Source: Pararhodobacter zhoushanensis (GTDB lineage Bacteria > Pseudomonadota > Alphaproteobacteria > Rhodobacterales > Rhodobacteraceae). Taken from it: 64,000 bases of DNA. This document shows positions 1 to 8,110 of the stretch, in pieces (position 1 is the stretch's first letter; each line of letters starts with the position of its first letter). The notes beneath the pieces were generated by a model. That model worked only from the letters and a program-made list of their open reading frames with translations, was not told the DNA's origin and ran no database searches. A program made the position numbers and the translations under genes. Location of the stretch: the NCBI RefSeq assembly GCF_003990445.1, contig NZ_REEZ01000002.1, positions 499,121-563,120 of the forward strand, given 5' to 3'.

Positions 1-1
1 G

Positions 2-1087
2 CAGGCCGGCGATCTGCCCGAAACCCAGCGCGAGATCCTCAACCTCAGCCGCAACGTCGAGTTGGCGCAGCGGATCTACACCGAGCTGCTGACCCGGCAG
101 CAGGAAGTCGAAGTTCTTCGCGCCAGCACGGTCGGCAACGTGCGGATTGTCGATTCGGCAGCTGCCGGGCGCTTCCCGACTGCCCCCAGAAAGGCGCGCG
201 TGCTGCTTGTGTCGCTGATTCTGGGTCTGGCACTCGGCATTTGCGTCGTTCTGGTACGCAACTGGATGCACAAGGGCGTTCAGGACGCCTCGGACATCGA
301 GCAGCTCGGCCTGCCGGTCTTTGCCACCATCAACTACTCGGCCAAGGGCGACACCCACGGCAACCGGCGCGATTCGCTTGGCGTTCTTGCCATCACCGAG
401 CCCACCGATCTGGCCGTCGAGGCCTTCCGCTCGCTGCGCACCAGCCTGCATTTCGGCATGCTGGACGCGAAAAGCCGGTCCCTGGCGATCACCAGTACGC
501 ACCCCGAGGCTGGTAAAAGTTTTACTGCCGTCAACCTCGCCGTCATTGCCGCGCAGGCTGGGCAGCGCATCTGTCTGATCGACGCCGACCTGCGGCGCGG
601 CAACCTGCGGCGCTATTTCGGGGTCGAGCGCAACCGGCCGGGACTGGCGGATATTCTGGCCGGCGATGCCGATCTCGAAAGCTGCCTCGTGCGCGGGCCT
701 GTGGAGAACCTGTATTTCCTGCCGACCGGGAAATACCCGCCCAACCCGTCTGAACTGCTGATGCGCGACAACCTTGCGACGCTGGTGACGACACTGGACA
801 GCTACTTTGACCTGTCGGTCTTTGACTGCCCGCCCATCCTTGCCGTGACCGATCCGGTTATCGTCAGCCATTCGGTCGGCACCACGATTCTGGTGGCGCG
901 TCACGTTGTCACGCTGCCCGGTGAAATCACGGCGGCGCTGAAGGCTTTCGAAGCCGCGGGCTCGAAAATGAGCGGTGCCATTCTGAACGGCTTTGACCCC
1001 AAAAAGGCCAAGGCAGGGTATGGCTACGGCTATGGGTATGGTTACGGGTACGGCTATCGTTACCAGTATAAACAGCGGCGCGACTGA
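2..1087 (+). CDS. Exopolysaccharide tyrosine autokinase, Wzc/ExoP type (3' part)
   Basis: The frame is open from the window edge, so the N-terminal Wzz part is missing. The fragment (361 aa) begins in the end of the periplasmic coiled-coil (LPETQREILNLSRNVE), then has a membrane helix (VLLVSLILGLALGICVVLV) and a cytoplasmic BY-kinase domain: Walker A THPEAGKS, Walker A' CLIDADLRRG, Walker B FDCPP. It ends in a tyrosine-rich tail of alternating Gly-Tyr, the usual site of cluster autophosphorylation. Family role: control of chain length and export of capsular or exopolysaccharide with a Wza-like pore. Confident; the specific polysaccharide is unknown. Confidence 0.93.
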   Translation, partial: QAGDLPETQREILNLSRNVELAQRIYTELLTRQQEVEVLRASTVGNVRIVDSAAAGRFPTAPRKARVLLVSLILGLALGICVVLVRNWMHKGVQDASDIEQLGLPVFATINYSAKGDTHGNRRDSLGVLAITEPTDLAVEAFRSLRTSLHFGMLDAKSRSLAITSTHPEAGKSFTAVNLAVIAAQAGQRICLIDADLRRGNLRRYFGVERNRPGLADILAGDADLESCLVRGPVENLYFLPTGKYPPNPSELLMRDNLATLVTTLDSYFDLSVFDCPPILAVTDPVIVSHSVGTTILVARHVVTLPGEITAALKAFEAAGSKMSGAILNGFDPKKAKAGYGYGYGYGYGYGYRYQYKQRRD

Positions 1088-1272
1088 GCAAGGTGCGCTG
1101 CTGAACGTCACTTTTGGGTGGATTCTGGCCAAATCTGGTTGCATTCCTAAGCGAACGTGACCGCATTTGCTGCGCGGTTGTCGTCGTTCTGCCAGGCGTT
1201 TCGCACGACCCAGCAACCAACACTGCCAATTACCGGGCAATTTTCGCGCTAAAAAAGCGCGCTGAATCATGG

Positions 1273-1866
1273 ATGGCAGGGCGTGAGGCGCAGAAGGGCT
1301 TGCGAGTGTTGAAGCTGAAAACCGTTTCCGAGATCGTGCTGTGCTATGTCGCAGCCGCCATTGTGGTGTTCGCGGTGCTGACGCCGGTACAGGCGTTGCT
1401 CCTGCCTGAGGTCACGCCGCAAGGCAGCCTGTGCTATCTGCCGCATGGCGTCCGGGTGATTGCGATCTGGTTCTACCGGGAAAAGGCTGTCCCTGCGGTG
1501 TTCCTGGCGCAGCTCCTGACAACGCAGTTTATTTACGGCAAGAACCTGTCCTTTGACGCGATTCCGCAACTGCTGGTGTCGGCATTCGCGGCCTATGTGG
1601 CGTTTGCCATTCTGGCCATGTGCGGACGCGGCGCGTTCTTCGCTCCACAGCGCAGGGACGGCAAGCTCTACCGCGACCTGCTCACAGCCGGGTTCCTGGC
1701 GTCACTTGTGAACGCGGCAGGGTTGATCCTGTTGCCGGGCGAGACGCTGTATTCGGATCAGCTGCTACCAACGATTGTCACCCAGGTCATAGGGGACAGT
1801 ATCGGGCTGCTTACCCTGCTCTTGATGTTGATGGCATTCTTTCGGCTGCAACGGCTGCTCCCCTAG
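1273..1866 (+). CDS. Integral membrane protein, possibly MASE1-like
   Basis: A 197-residue hydrophobic protein with about five predicted membrane helices, one near residues 20-42 and the last near the C-terminus, and no soluble output domain. The segment LPHGVRVIAIWFYREKAVP has the look of a MASE1-type sensory membrane domain, but this is a weak resemblance. The ATG at 1273 has no clear ribosome site; a GTG at 1306 has AAGGG seven bases upstream and would give a 186-residue protein, so either start is possible. It follows the tyrosine kinase gene in the same direction. The last 56 bases overlap the convergent regulator gene. Function unknown. Confidence 0.6.
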   Translation: MAGREAQKGLRVLKLKTVSEIVLCYVAAAIVVFAVLTPVQALLLPEVTPQGSLCYLPHGVRVIAIWFYREKAVPAVFLAQLLTTQFIYGKNLSFDAIPQLLVSAFAAYVAFAILAMCGRGAFFAPQRRDGKLYRDLLTAGFLASLVNAAGLILLPGETLYSDQLLPTIVTQVIGDSIGLLTLLLMLMAFFRLQRLLP

Positions 1867-2152
1867 GGACTGAACGCCGCACTACCCGGTAGACCCCGCT
1901 TCGCGGTCCGCCGACCTTCTCGATGATCTGGTCATCGACCAGCGTCTTGAGGCCGCGAAAGATGGTCGGACGCGAATAGTTCCGCATCGATTCGTCCGCG
2001 AGCAAATTTCGGACGTCGAAGCTTGCCTCTGACGGGAAATCCTGACCGAAGCACACAATGTCGCGCTCACACTCAGAATATCGCGCCAGGCCCATATCGT
2101 GTTCCAGTTGGCGCACCGCTCGTCTCAGCTGTGCAAGCAATCCGTGTGTCAT
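1811..2152 (-). CDS. Small winged-helix / MarR-like transcriptional regulator
   Basis: A 113-residue protein with a helix-turn-helix core (SMRNYSRPTIFRGLKTLVDDQIIEKVGG) followed by a basic wing-like strand (SGVYRVVRR), the pattern of MarR/PadR-type DNA-binding domains. I chose the ATG at 2152 because GTGAGG lies just upstream; a GTG at 2164 falls inside that ribosome site. The 3' end overlaps the end of the convergent membrane-protein gene by 56 bases. Its place beside an exopolysaccharide kinase and another small regulator suggests, but does not prove, a role in controlling surface polysaccharide. Confidence 0.68.
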   Translation of the reverse strand: MTHGLLAQLRRAVRQLEHDMGLARYSECERDIVCFGQDFPSEASFDVRNLLADESMRNYSRPTIFRGLKTLVDDQIIEKVGGPRSGVYRVVRRSVPRGAAVAAERMPSTSRAG

Positions 2153-2292
2153 GCTTTGCCTCACGCAGTCAAACTCATCACTACAATGTTCTTATGCTAC
2201 CCCCAGAAAACGGCTTTGCGCAACCGCTCCCTGCGAGTTGTTCGCCGATTAGCGTTTGACGTGGCACAAGTTCGCCGACCTGCGTGCCGACG

Positions 2293-2326
2293 AAAAAGGC
2301 CGGCGTCGCTTGCTGCGGCACCGGCC
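2293..2326 (-). terminator. Rho-independent terminator after the regulator gene
   Basis: Read on the minus strand: GGCCGG, a variable middle, CCGGCC, then TTTTT. It begins about 24 bases past the stop codon at 2350 and is a good intrinsic terminator for that gene. Confidence 0.75.
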
Positions 2327-2349
2327 CTGTTGAGCGAGCGTTCCATAGT

Positions 2350-2835
2350 CTAGTCACGGCGGCCCGCAGTGCGCAGCAGGCGGTTATCAGACTGGAAAGG
2401 GACCGGCGCGTTGGCGGTTTCCAGCATCGCAGTGCGCACCGCCTGATTGCGTTGCTCGAGCAGCGCCATGGCCGCTTCGGCAAGGTCGTCATTGAGGCTG
2501 ATCCGATGCTTGCTTTTCTTTTTCGGATCGGCACCGAAAATGAAAAGTCCATCGTCCCGGCGATCGCGCACGAAACGCAGCAAGGCTGAGCTGCCAAGAC
2601 CCGTCGACGTCACCGATTCAACCAGATCATACACACCGATCCGGTCATCATCGCCGGCAGCGAGCGCGGCCAGAAGCATCTCCCACGTTGCCGCATTTCG
2701 GCGGAACAAGGCCAGATCCCGGTTCTTTGCTACTGCCCGCTCGAACTCAAGTTCAAGCTCGATGATGCGACGCGCTTCTTGGAAACCTACATAATCAGCC
2801 TCCGCAGAGGGCTCATGATATGTGGCGGTCCGCAT
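2350..2835 (-). CDS. Winged-helix-like transcriptional regulator
   Basis: A 161-residue protein starting MRTATYHEPS. It looks like a MarR-type regulator: a helical N-terminal dimerisation-like segment (EARRIIELELEFERAVAKN), then a helix-turn-helix region (DLVESVTSTGLGSSALLRFVRD), then a wing-like stretch with RDDGLFIFGADPKKKSKHR and a final dimerisation helix. The open frame extends upstream to 2940, but the ATG at 2835 has GGAG about 11 bases before it and follows an inverted repeat that could be its own operator. Target genes unknown. Confidence 0.65.
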   Translation of the reverse strand: MRTATYHEPSAEADYVGFQEARRIIELELEFERAVAKNRDLALFRRNAATWEMLLAALAAGDDDRIGVYDLVESVTSTGLGSSALLRFVRDRRDDGLFIFGADPKKKSKHRISLNDDLAEAAMALLEQRNQAVRTAMLETANAPVPFQSDNRLLRTAGRRD

Positions 2836-2855
2836 TTGTAAGGTGCTCCAAGTTA

Positions 2856-2872
2856 AGTATCCTTTTGATACT
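2856..2872. promoter_or_regulatory. Inverted repeat, candidate operator
   Basis: AGTATC, five bases, GATACT: a perfect 6-bp inverted repeat 21-37 bases upstream of the ATG of the regulator that starts at 2835. The position fits autoregulation, but binding is inferred. Confidence 0.45.
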
Positions 2873-3435
2873 AGTTGTAAGTGCAACGCTCCACACCGGT
2901 CAAGCAAAACCGGGCCCAATTTGACAATAACAAGTCTCACTATGGCAATAAGATGGCCGCCTCAACCGTGTCGCATATTTTTGTAGCTTTTTTACTTCAG
3001 CGACGAAGATTCCGCGTTCATTCTGAAAATCTGCGGGGTGCAGGCAGACCATCACGGGCGAAAGCCGCGACTCAGAAAAGCGCGCCATTTCAGGATGTAA
3101 CGCCCTTTGGATCGGGCCTGATGATCTGATCGATTCGCAGAAATTTACGTTACGTAACATCTAAAACCCTCAACAAACGGGCATGCCTGCGCGACGGCGC
3201 CAGCACTGACTCCATCTGTTGGGTATTTTTTATCGGCTTTTTATACCGTCTTCCGAGGCGCGCTTTCGGGCGGAAATGTAAATAGCCGCAACGGCTCATC
3301 AGTATTCAAAGAACGGCAGGCATTAAAACAAGAGGAAGACACACCTCGAAATCCGCCTGACGGATTGCGCCCACGCCGCCCGCCAATTCGGCCAAAGCCA
3401 AAGCGCGCAATCACCCGCCAACGCCAGGACAACCG
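2873..3435. other. Non-coding, less GC-rich intergenic stretch
   Basis: About 560 bases with no convincing gene. Short open frames on both strands (for example 2900-3160 minus, 3241-3450 minus) have no domain pattern, no ribosome site and are rich in Cys, Arg and Ser, as random frames in this genome are. The base composition is visibly more A+T-rich than neighbours. It holds a 10-bp palindrome GTTACGTAAC at 3149-3158 and T-rich runs at 3226-3243. It may hold promoters or an undetected small RNA. Confidence 0.5.
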
Positions 3436-3457
3436 CCAAAGACGGCGCAACGCCGTC
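3436..3457 (-). terminator. Intrinsic terminator downstream of tRNA-Arg
   Basis: Minus-strand GACGGCG, TTG, CGCCGTC followed by TTT. It lies 26 bases past the tRNA 3' end and probably ends the tRNA transcript. Confidence 0.6.
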
Positions 3458-3482
3458 TGTCTGAATTTAATAAAAAGGAAAG

Positions 3483-3559
3483 TGGTGCACCCGGAGCGAT
3501 TCGAACGCCCGACCCTCAGATTCGTAGTCTGATGCTCTATCCAGCTGAGCTACGGGTGC
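3483..3559 (-). tRNA. tRNA-Arg (anticodon ACG)
   Basis: Minus-strand 77-nt gene with encoded CCA. The acceptor stem GCACCCG pairs with CGGGTGC, followed by A and CCA. The D arm has GCTCAGCTGGATAGAGC, the anticodon loop is CTACGAA (anticodon ACG, read as ICG and decoding CGU/CGC/CGA) and the T arm contains GTTCGAATC. All cloverleaf elements are visible. tRNA genes are frequent integration sites, but I see no integrase or attachment duplication here. Confidence 0.97.
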
Positions 3560-3633
3560 ACTGTGTGGCGTGATTTAGCGTCCACCGCCGGGCAGCGCAA
3601 GGGGGTATCTGCGCTTTTCTTCACACCTTTTTC

Positions 3634-5022
3634 TCAGCCGCCAAGAGGCAGCGAAAGCCGGAACTCGGTGCCGTCTTCATCACTGCGTATCAGCTCCAGT
3701 TTGCCGCCATGACCGCGCACCAGCTCGGCTGCGATGACCAGTCCCAGACCGGTGCCGCCCTTGCGAGCGCCGCCCTGAAAGGCCGCGAACAGGTTCTCCT
3801 TGGCACGCTGCGGCAGGCCTGGCCCCGTGTCGATCACCCGAATCGCCGTGCTCGTGTCGGTCTCCCGCGCGGTCACCTCGATCGAGCCGGGCTTACGCGT
3901 GGCCTCGATCGCCTGACGCGCGTTGCGCACAAGATTGGTCAGCACGCGGAACAACTGCTCGGGGTCGGCGCGCAGCATCATGGTGGCGGGCACATCGACC
4001 AGGAACTCGACCGCATCGCCGGCCTCACCCGCCGCCATGCGCTCGCTTTCGATCAGTTCCTCAACCATTGGCCGCAGCGCGAACTGGCTGAGCCGGGGCG
4101 ACGGCTCTTCGGCCTTGCCGAAAGCCAGCGTGCTCTCACACAGGCTGATCGCGCGCGACAACGAATTGAGCAGCTTGGGCGCAGCGCGCGCAACAGCCGG
4201 ATCGCTTGAGCTTTCGATCCGGTCGGCCAGCAGCGAGGCCGTGGACAGGATGTTGCGCAGATCATGACTGATGCGCGCCACCGCGCCGCCCAGCTGCGCC
4301 AGCCGTTCCTTCTGCCGCAGCGCCTGCGCCAGATCGGTCTGCAAATGCTGCAAGGCTTCTTCTGCCTCGCGCAACTCGGTCACGCGGCTGTTGGGGTCAA
4401 TGATCGACCGTGCATCCTCGGGCGCCTTGGCATAGGCCGCCATCGAGGCAATGACGCGCCGGATCGGCGTCACGATCAAGCGTTGCACCGAGAAGAACAG
4501 CAACGCCGCGGTGGCCAGCGTGATGATCAGCGACAAAAACAGAATGCGCAGCGCGTAGTCGCGCAGCGAACCGCGCAACGGCCCGGCGTTCATCGTGACT
4601 TCGATCAGCAACCCCGCTTCCTGCACCGGGTCGCCGATCAGCCGGATGACCGTGTTGTCAGGGATGAACATCGCCGCCAGCCCGTCACGCATCAGCGTCC
4701 AGATCGGCGGCGCGCGCAGATCATAGGTCGCCGACACCGGCCCCGGCACCTGCGAGGACAGCACCAGTTCGCGCACTGCATCGCGCCGCAGCACGACGTT
4801 ATAGACCCCGGCGGTGTTGAGCAGCTCTTCGGCCAGCTTGTCGCTGATACTGCCATCGGACGCCAGCAAAGCCAGCGATGCAATCTGCGCCCGTTCAAGA
4901 CGGGTCAGCAGATAGTCTTCTCGGAACCGGGCAACGGAGGGTACGAAAATAAGCACCTCGGCCAGAAGCACGAAGAGCAGTGTCAGCAGCAGGAAACGGC
5001 CTGAAAGCGTTCGAAAGAACAT
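3634..5022 (-). CDS. Membrane sensor histidine kinase
   Basis: 462 residues. A membrane helix near residues 9-29, a periplasmic sensor part to about 155, a second helix near 157-178, a HAMP-like linker, then HisKA with the phospho-acceptor at His253 (ISHDLRN) and an ATPase domain with N box NLVRNARQAI, G1 DTGPGLP and G2 GGTGLGL. No response-regulator gene lies next to it, so its partner is elsewhere. It starts 24 bases after the flavin oxidoreductase gene and is probably co-transcribed with it and the TVP38 gene. The signal sensed is unknown. Confidence 0.92.
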   Translation of the reverse strand: MFFRTLSGRFLLLTLLFVLLAEVLIFVPSVARFREDYLLTRLERAQIASLALLASDGSISDKLAEELLNTAGVYNVVLRRDAVRELVLSSQVPGPVSATYDLRAPPIWTLMRDGLAAMFIPDNTVIRLIGDPVQEAGLLIEVTMNAGPLRGSLRDYALRILFLSLIITLATAALLFFSVQRLIVTPIRRVIASMAAYAKAPEDARSIIDPNSRVTELREAEEALQHLQTDLAQALRQKERLAQLGGAVARISHDLRNILSTASLLADRIESSSDPAVARAAPKLLNSLSRAISLCESTLAFGKAEEPSPRLSQFALRPMVEELIESERMAAGEAGDAVEFLVDVPATMMLRADPEQLFRVLTNLVRNARQAIEATRKPGSIEVTARETDTSTAIRVIDTGPGLPQRAKENLFAAFQGGARKGGTGLGLVIAAELVRGHGGKLELIRSDEDGTEFRLSLPLGG

Positions 5023-5046
5023 ACCCGTCCCAGTTCGCAGAGAAAG

Positions 5047-6462
5047 TCAGGGCACCCAATACTGCACAGCCCGAACCACCCGCTTGATCAAAGGATTATC
5101 AAAGAGTTTGGGGGTAAAATAAGCCGATGATGCGCGTTTGGAAAGCTCTGCCATCGTCGGATAGGGCAGAACGGTTGCAGCCATGGCGCTCAGCTTGAGG
5201 CGATTGGCCAGCATCAGCGACCACAGCGCGATCTGCTCACCCGCGCCGGGACCGACAATCGTGGCCCCTATGGGCCTGCCTTTGAAGGCCATCACCTTGA
5301 TCAGACCGACCGTCTTGCCCTCAGCCTGCGCGCGGTCGCTGGCGTCGAAGTCCAGCCGCAAGACCTGCACCGCGTCGCCATGCTTTTCGCGCGCCTCGGC
5401 CTCGGTCAGGCCGACCTGCGCCAGCTCGGGATCGGTGAAGGTCACGCGCGGGATATGATCGCCGCGCGCCTTGGCGGGCAGGCCGAACAGCATGGGCCGG
5501 ATGATCAGCCCGGCGTGATAGCCCGCCAGATGCGTGAACTGCCCGCGCCCCGCCGCATCGCCGATCGCATAGACCCGGCGGTTCGAGCTGCGCAGCCGGT
5601 CGTCGACCTGCACGCCCGCGCGGTTGGTCAGCACGCCTGCCGCCTCAAGGTTCAGCCGCTCCAGCGACGGCGAGCGCCCCACGGCGACCAGCAGATGCGT
5701 GCCGACAAAGATCGTGCCCCCCGCGACCCGCACCTCCAGCGCGCCCGAGCGTCCGCCGACCCGCTCGACCTTGGCCTGTTCGACAATATCGACACCCTCG
5801 GCGCGTAGCTTGGCCAGCACCATCGCCGCCGCTTCGGGGTCATCGCGCCCCATCGCCCGCGCGCCTTCGATCACCGTCACCTTGCTGCCCAGCCGCCGGT
5901 GCGCCTGCGCCATTTCCAGCCCAATGGGCCCGCCGCCGATGATCAGCAGATGACCCGGTGGCTGGCGCAGATCGAAGATCGTCTCGTTGGTGAAATAGGG
6001 CACCGCGTCCAGACCCTTGATCGGCGGGATCAGCGGACGCGAGCCGGTGGCAATGACAAAACGCCGCGCGCGGATGCGCTTGCCGCCTGCCTCGATCTCG
6101 CGCGGGCCGGTGAAGCGGGCCCAATCCCGGATGACCGTCACGCCCAGCCCTTCGAAGCGTTCCTGCGAATCATGCGGCGCGATGGCGGCGATTACCCGTG
6201 ACACGTGGTCCTTGGCGGCGGCAAAGCTCACCTCGGGCTCATCCGCGGCCACGCCCGGCCCGTTTGTGCGGTGCGCGGCAGCGGCCTTGCCTGCCGCCAG
6301 CAACGCCTTTGAGGGCACACAGCCATAGTTCAGGCAGTCGCCGCCCATCTTGTGCCCCTCGACCAGCACCACCCGCGCGCCCATCTGAGCCGCGCCCGAG
6401 GCCACCGACAGCCCGCCCGAGCCCGCGCCGATCACACAGATATCGGTTTCCAGAATGCTCAT
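5047..6462 (-). CDS. MerA/Lpd-like FAD-dependent disulfide oxidoreductase
   Basis: 471 residues of the class I pyridine nucleotide-disulfide reductase family: FAD motif IGAGSGGLSVA near the N-terminus, redox pair Cys43/Cys48 (CLNYGCVPSK), NAD(P) motif IIGGGPIGLEMA, second FAD motif YAIGDAAG and a dimerisation domain. Near the C-terminus YPTMAE replaces the HPTLHE-type motif of true lipoamide dehydrogenases, so the catalytic His is a Tyr, as in mercuric reductases; but there is no C-terminal Cys pair, so mercury reduction is not supported. The start lies one base from the end of the TVP38 gene, a pairing common in bacteria. Substrate unknown. Confidence 0.88.
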   Translation of the reverse strand: MSILETDICVIGAGSGGLSVASGAAQMGARVVLVEGHKMGGDCLNYGCVPSKALLAAGKAAAAHRTNGPGVAADEPEVSFAAAKDHVSRVIAAIAPHDSQERFEGLGVTVIRDWARFTGPREIEAGGKRIRARRFVIATGSRPLIPPIKGLDAVPYFTNETIFDLRQPPGHLLIIGGGPIGLEMAQAHRRLGSKVTVIEGARAMGRDDPEAAAMVLAKLRAEGVDIVEQAKVERVGGRSGALEVRVAGGTIFVGTHLLVAVGRSPSLERLNLEAAGVLTNRAGVQVDDRLRSSNRRVYAIGDAAGRGQFTHLAGYHAGLIIRPMLFGLPAKARGDHIPRVTFTDPELAQVGLTEAEAREKHGDAVQVLRLDFDASDRAQAEGKTVGLIKVMAFKGRPIGATIVGPGAGEQIALWSLMLANRLKLSAMAATVLPYPTMAELSKRASSAYFTPKLFDNPLIKRVVRAVQYWVP

Positions 6463-6463
6463 C

Positions 6464-7165
6464 TCAGGCCCTCCGCAGTTTTTTCAACACAACAGGCAGC
6501 AGAGACAGCGCCGCCAGCCCCAGAAGTGGCCCCAGGATATAAGGCTCGAAGATGACACCCAGATCAGGCGTCTCGCCCCGCGCGAAAACTTCGCCCAGCC
6601 CGGCACCGACCCATGTATAGACCAGCGCGCCCGGCAGAATGCCAAGCAGCGTGGTCCAGACAAACCGCCAGACCGCGACACCCAGAAAGGCCGGGATCAG
6701 GTTGGCGACGAAAAACGGCACCGCCGGGATCAGGCGCATCGACAACAGCACCGGCACCTCATTGGCACGGATGCCGTCGCTGAGCCGCCGCACCGCGCCA
6801 TCCGTCGCATCAATCCGCGCCCGCAGCCGCTCGCCAAACCCGGCGCGGACAGCGAGGAACAGAAGCAGCGCGCCCAGCGTCGCCCCGCTGACATTATAGA
6901 GCACGCCCGGAAACACCCCGAACAGGAACCCGCCGGTCAGCGTGACCCAGATCGCGCCGGGGATCGAGAAAGCCACAACCACCACATAGGCCGCGATGAA
7001 CAGCGCCGGGGTCAGCAGCGGATTCGCAGCGCGGTAGGCCAGCAGCGCGTCGTGGTTCGCGGCCAGCGACTCAAAACTCAGCCGGTCGCGCAACAGCACG
7101 AGTCCCAGCACCGCGCCGGTTGCGATGATGATCAGCGGGAGCCAGCGGCGCAGGGTCGGGGGCAT
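6464..7165 (-). CDS. TVP38/TMEM64 (DedA-like) family membrane protein
   Basis: 233 residues with an N-terminal helix, the SNARE-associated/VTT core (FSIPGAIWVTLTGGFLFG, then a Gly-rich helix) and a long amphipathic segment leading to PAVPFFVANLIPAFLGV, typical of the family. These proteins act in the inner membrane, possibly in lipid or ion movement. GGAG lies ten bases before the ATG. It is the first gene of an operon with the disulfide oxidoreductase and the histidine kinase. In other bacteria the first two are sometimes fused, supporting a joint role that is still undefined. Confidence 0.9.
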   Translation of the reverse strand: MPPTLRRWLPLIIIATGAVLGLVLLRDRLSFESLAANHDALLAYRAANPLLTPALFIAAYVVVVAFSIPGAIWVTLTGGFLFGVFPGVLYNVSGATLGALLLFLAVRAGFGERLRARIDATDGAVRRLSDGIRANEVPVLLSMRLIPAVPFFVANLIPAFLGVAVWRFVWTTLLGILPGALVYTWVGAGLGEVFARGETPDLGVIFEPYILGPLLGLAALSLLPVVLKKLRRA

Positions 7166-7436
7166 CTTGGATCTCCGGTACGGGCCATGGGCAGGACGAC
7201 CCGGCGCGGCGCTTCGTTACACCTAGGTGGCAGTCCCCACGTCGAACCGCAACCACCGCCCGCCATAGACGGCCAAGCGGAACCGAGGGTTTCACCACTG
7301 CCCGACCGCGCATTCGCCACGACAAGCAGGCGAAACGGGTGGTTTGCGGCCAGCAGGGTCATGGCGCTATCCAGCGCAAGGCGTTAAGGAAGGTCAAGCG
7401 CCGCGCGTCTTTTTTCCGAATCCGCCCCGGCGTCGA
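7166..7436. other. Intergenic, no convincing gene
   Basis: About 270 bases between the divergent TVP38 operon and rpmH. A minus-strand frame from 7362 begins MTLLAANHPFRLLVVANARS, which faintly recalls the N-terminus of diacylglycerol kinase family proteins, then loses all resemblance. It could be the remnant of a lost gene or chance. The minus-strand promoter of the TVP38 operon should be in this stretch, but I cannot place it. Confidence 0.4.
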
Positions 7437-7465
7437 TTGACTTGCCCGCCCGCCTTGGCTATTGC
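7437..7465 (+). promoter_or_regulatory. Sigma70-type promoter for rpmH
   Basis: TTGACT at 7437-7442, a 17-base spacer and TATTGC at 7460-7465. This gives a 5' untranslated region of roughly 65 bases before the rpmH ATG. Confidence 0.6.
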
Positions 7466-7489
7466 CCGGCCTTCAGAATGATAAGCCCT

Positions 7490-7511
7490 CGAATCCCACG
7501 GGTTGGATTCG
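7490..7511 (+). promoter_or_regulatory. Leader hairpin in the rpmH 5' UTR
   Basis: CGAATCC, eight loop bases, GGATTCG: a perfect 7-bp stem 25 bases before the start of rpmH. It could stabilise the short messenger or take part in control of ribosomal protein L34; that is inference. Confidence 0.45.
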
Positions 7512-7535
7512 GGCAACCACATAAGGACTTGCGCA

Positions 7536-7670
7536 ATGAAACGCACCTTCCAGCCTTCGAACCTGGTTCGCAAAAAGCGCCACGGCTTCCGTTCGCGCAT
7601 GGCAACCAAAGCCGGCCAGAAGATCCTGAACGCACGCCGTTCGGCAGGCCGCAAGCGCCTGTCGGCCTAA
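7536..7670 (+). CDS. rpmH: 50S ribosomal protein L34
   Basis: 44 residues, the full family length, beginning [20 protein letters not shown] and ending in the conserved basic tail with GRKRLSA. A component of the large ribosomal subunit. It is the first gene of the conserved rpmH-rnpA-yidD-yidC cluster, usually found near the replication origin. AAGGA precedes the ATG by about nine bases. It is too short for most gene lists but is unmistakable. Confidence 0.98.
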   Translation: MKRTFQPSNLVRKKRHGFRSRMATKAGQKILNARRSAGRKRLSA

Positions 7671-7694
7671 GGCCTGCACGCGCCTGTCACAGGT

Positions 7695-8102
7695 ATGACA
7701 CCGCCGGACGCGCCCCTGACCAGCCCTGAGGCTGGAGACCGGGCAGCACCGGCGGTTTTGTCAGGCTTGACGGTGCTGACCAAGCGCAGCGATTTCCTCG
7801 CCGCCGCCCGAGCCCGTCGCGCTGCCGTGGCGGGTTTCCTGCTGCAAGCGCGCCAGCGCGCAGCGGGCGAGCCGGGCGAGGGCGTGCGCGTCGGGTTCAC
7901 CTGCTCGAAGAAAATCGGCAACGCCATCGCCCGCAACCGCGCCAAACGCCGCTTGCGGGCTTTGGCACGCGAAATCCTCACCGATCGCGGGCTGAGCGGC
8001 TGGGATTACGTCCTGGTCGGCAAACCTCAGGCCACGATTGCAAGCGATTACGCGGCATTGCAACGCGACCTGCACAGCGCCCTCAACCGCATTCACGGCT
8101 GA
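7695..8102 (+). CDS. rnpA: Ribonuclease P protein component
   Basis: 135 residues; protein subunit of RNase P, which matures tRNA 5' ends with the catalytic RNA. The N-terminal 20 residues are a low-complexity extension; then TVLTKRSDFLAAARA opens the family fold, and IGNAIARNRAKRRLRAL contains the RNR motif that contacts RNA. It lies 24 bases after rpmH in the same transcript. The RNase P RNA gene is not in this window. Confidence 0.96.
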   Translation: MTPPDAPLTSPEAGDRAAPAVLSGLTVLTKRSDFLAAARARRAAVAGFLLQARQRAAGEPGEGVRVGFTCSKKIGNAIARNRAKRRLRALAREILTDRGLSGWDYVLVGKPQATIASDYAALQRDLHSALNRIHG

Positions 8103-8110
8103 ACCGGCGC

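Noticed and set aside
2900-3160. 86-codon minus-strand frame in the A+T-richer region
   Set aside because: No ribosome site, no domain, and cysteine-rich random composition.
5047-6462. Mercuric reductase or dihydrolipoamide dehydrogenase as the specific product
   Set aside because: The C-terminal Cys pair of mercuric reductase is missing, and the catalytic His of lipoamide dehydrogenase is Tyr.
7132-7362. Possible remnant of a lipid kinase gene (MTLLAANHPFRLLVVANARS)
   Set aside because: Only about 20 residues recall the family; the rest does not, so chance cannot be excluded.
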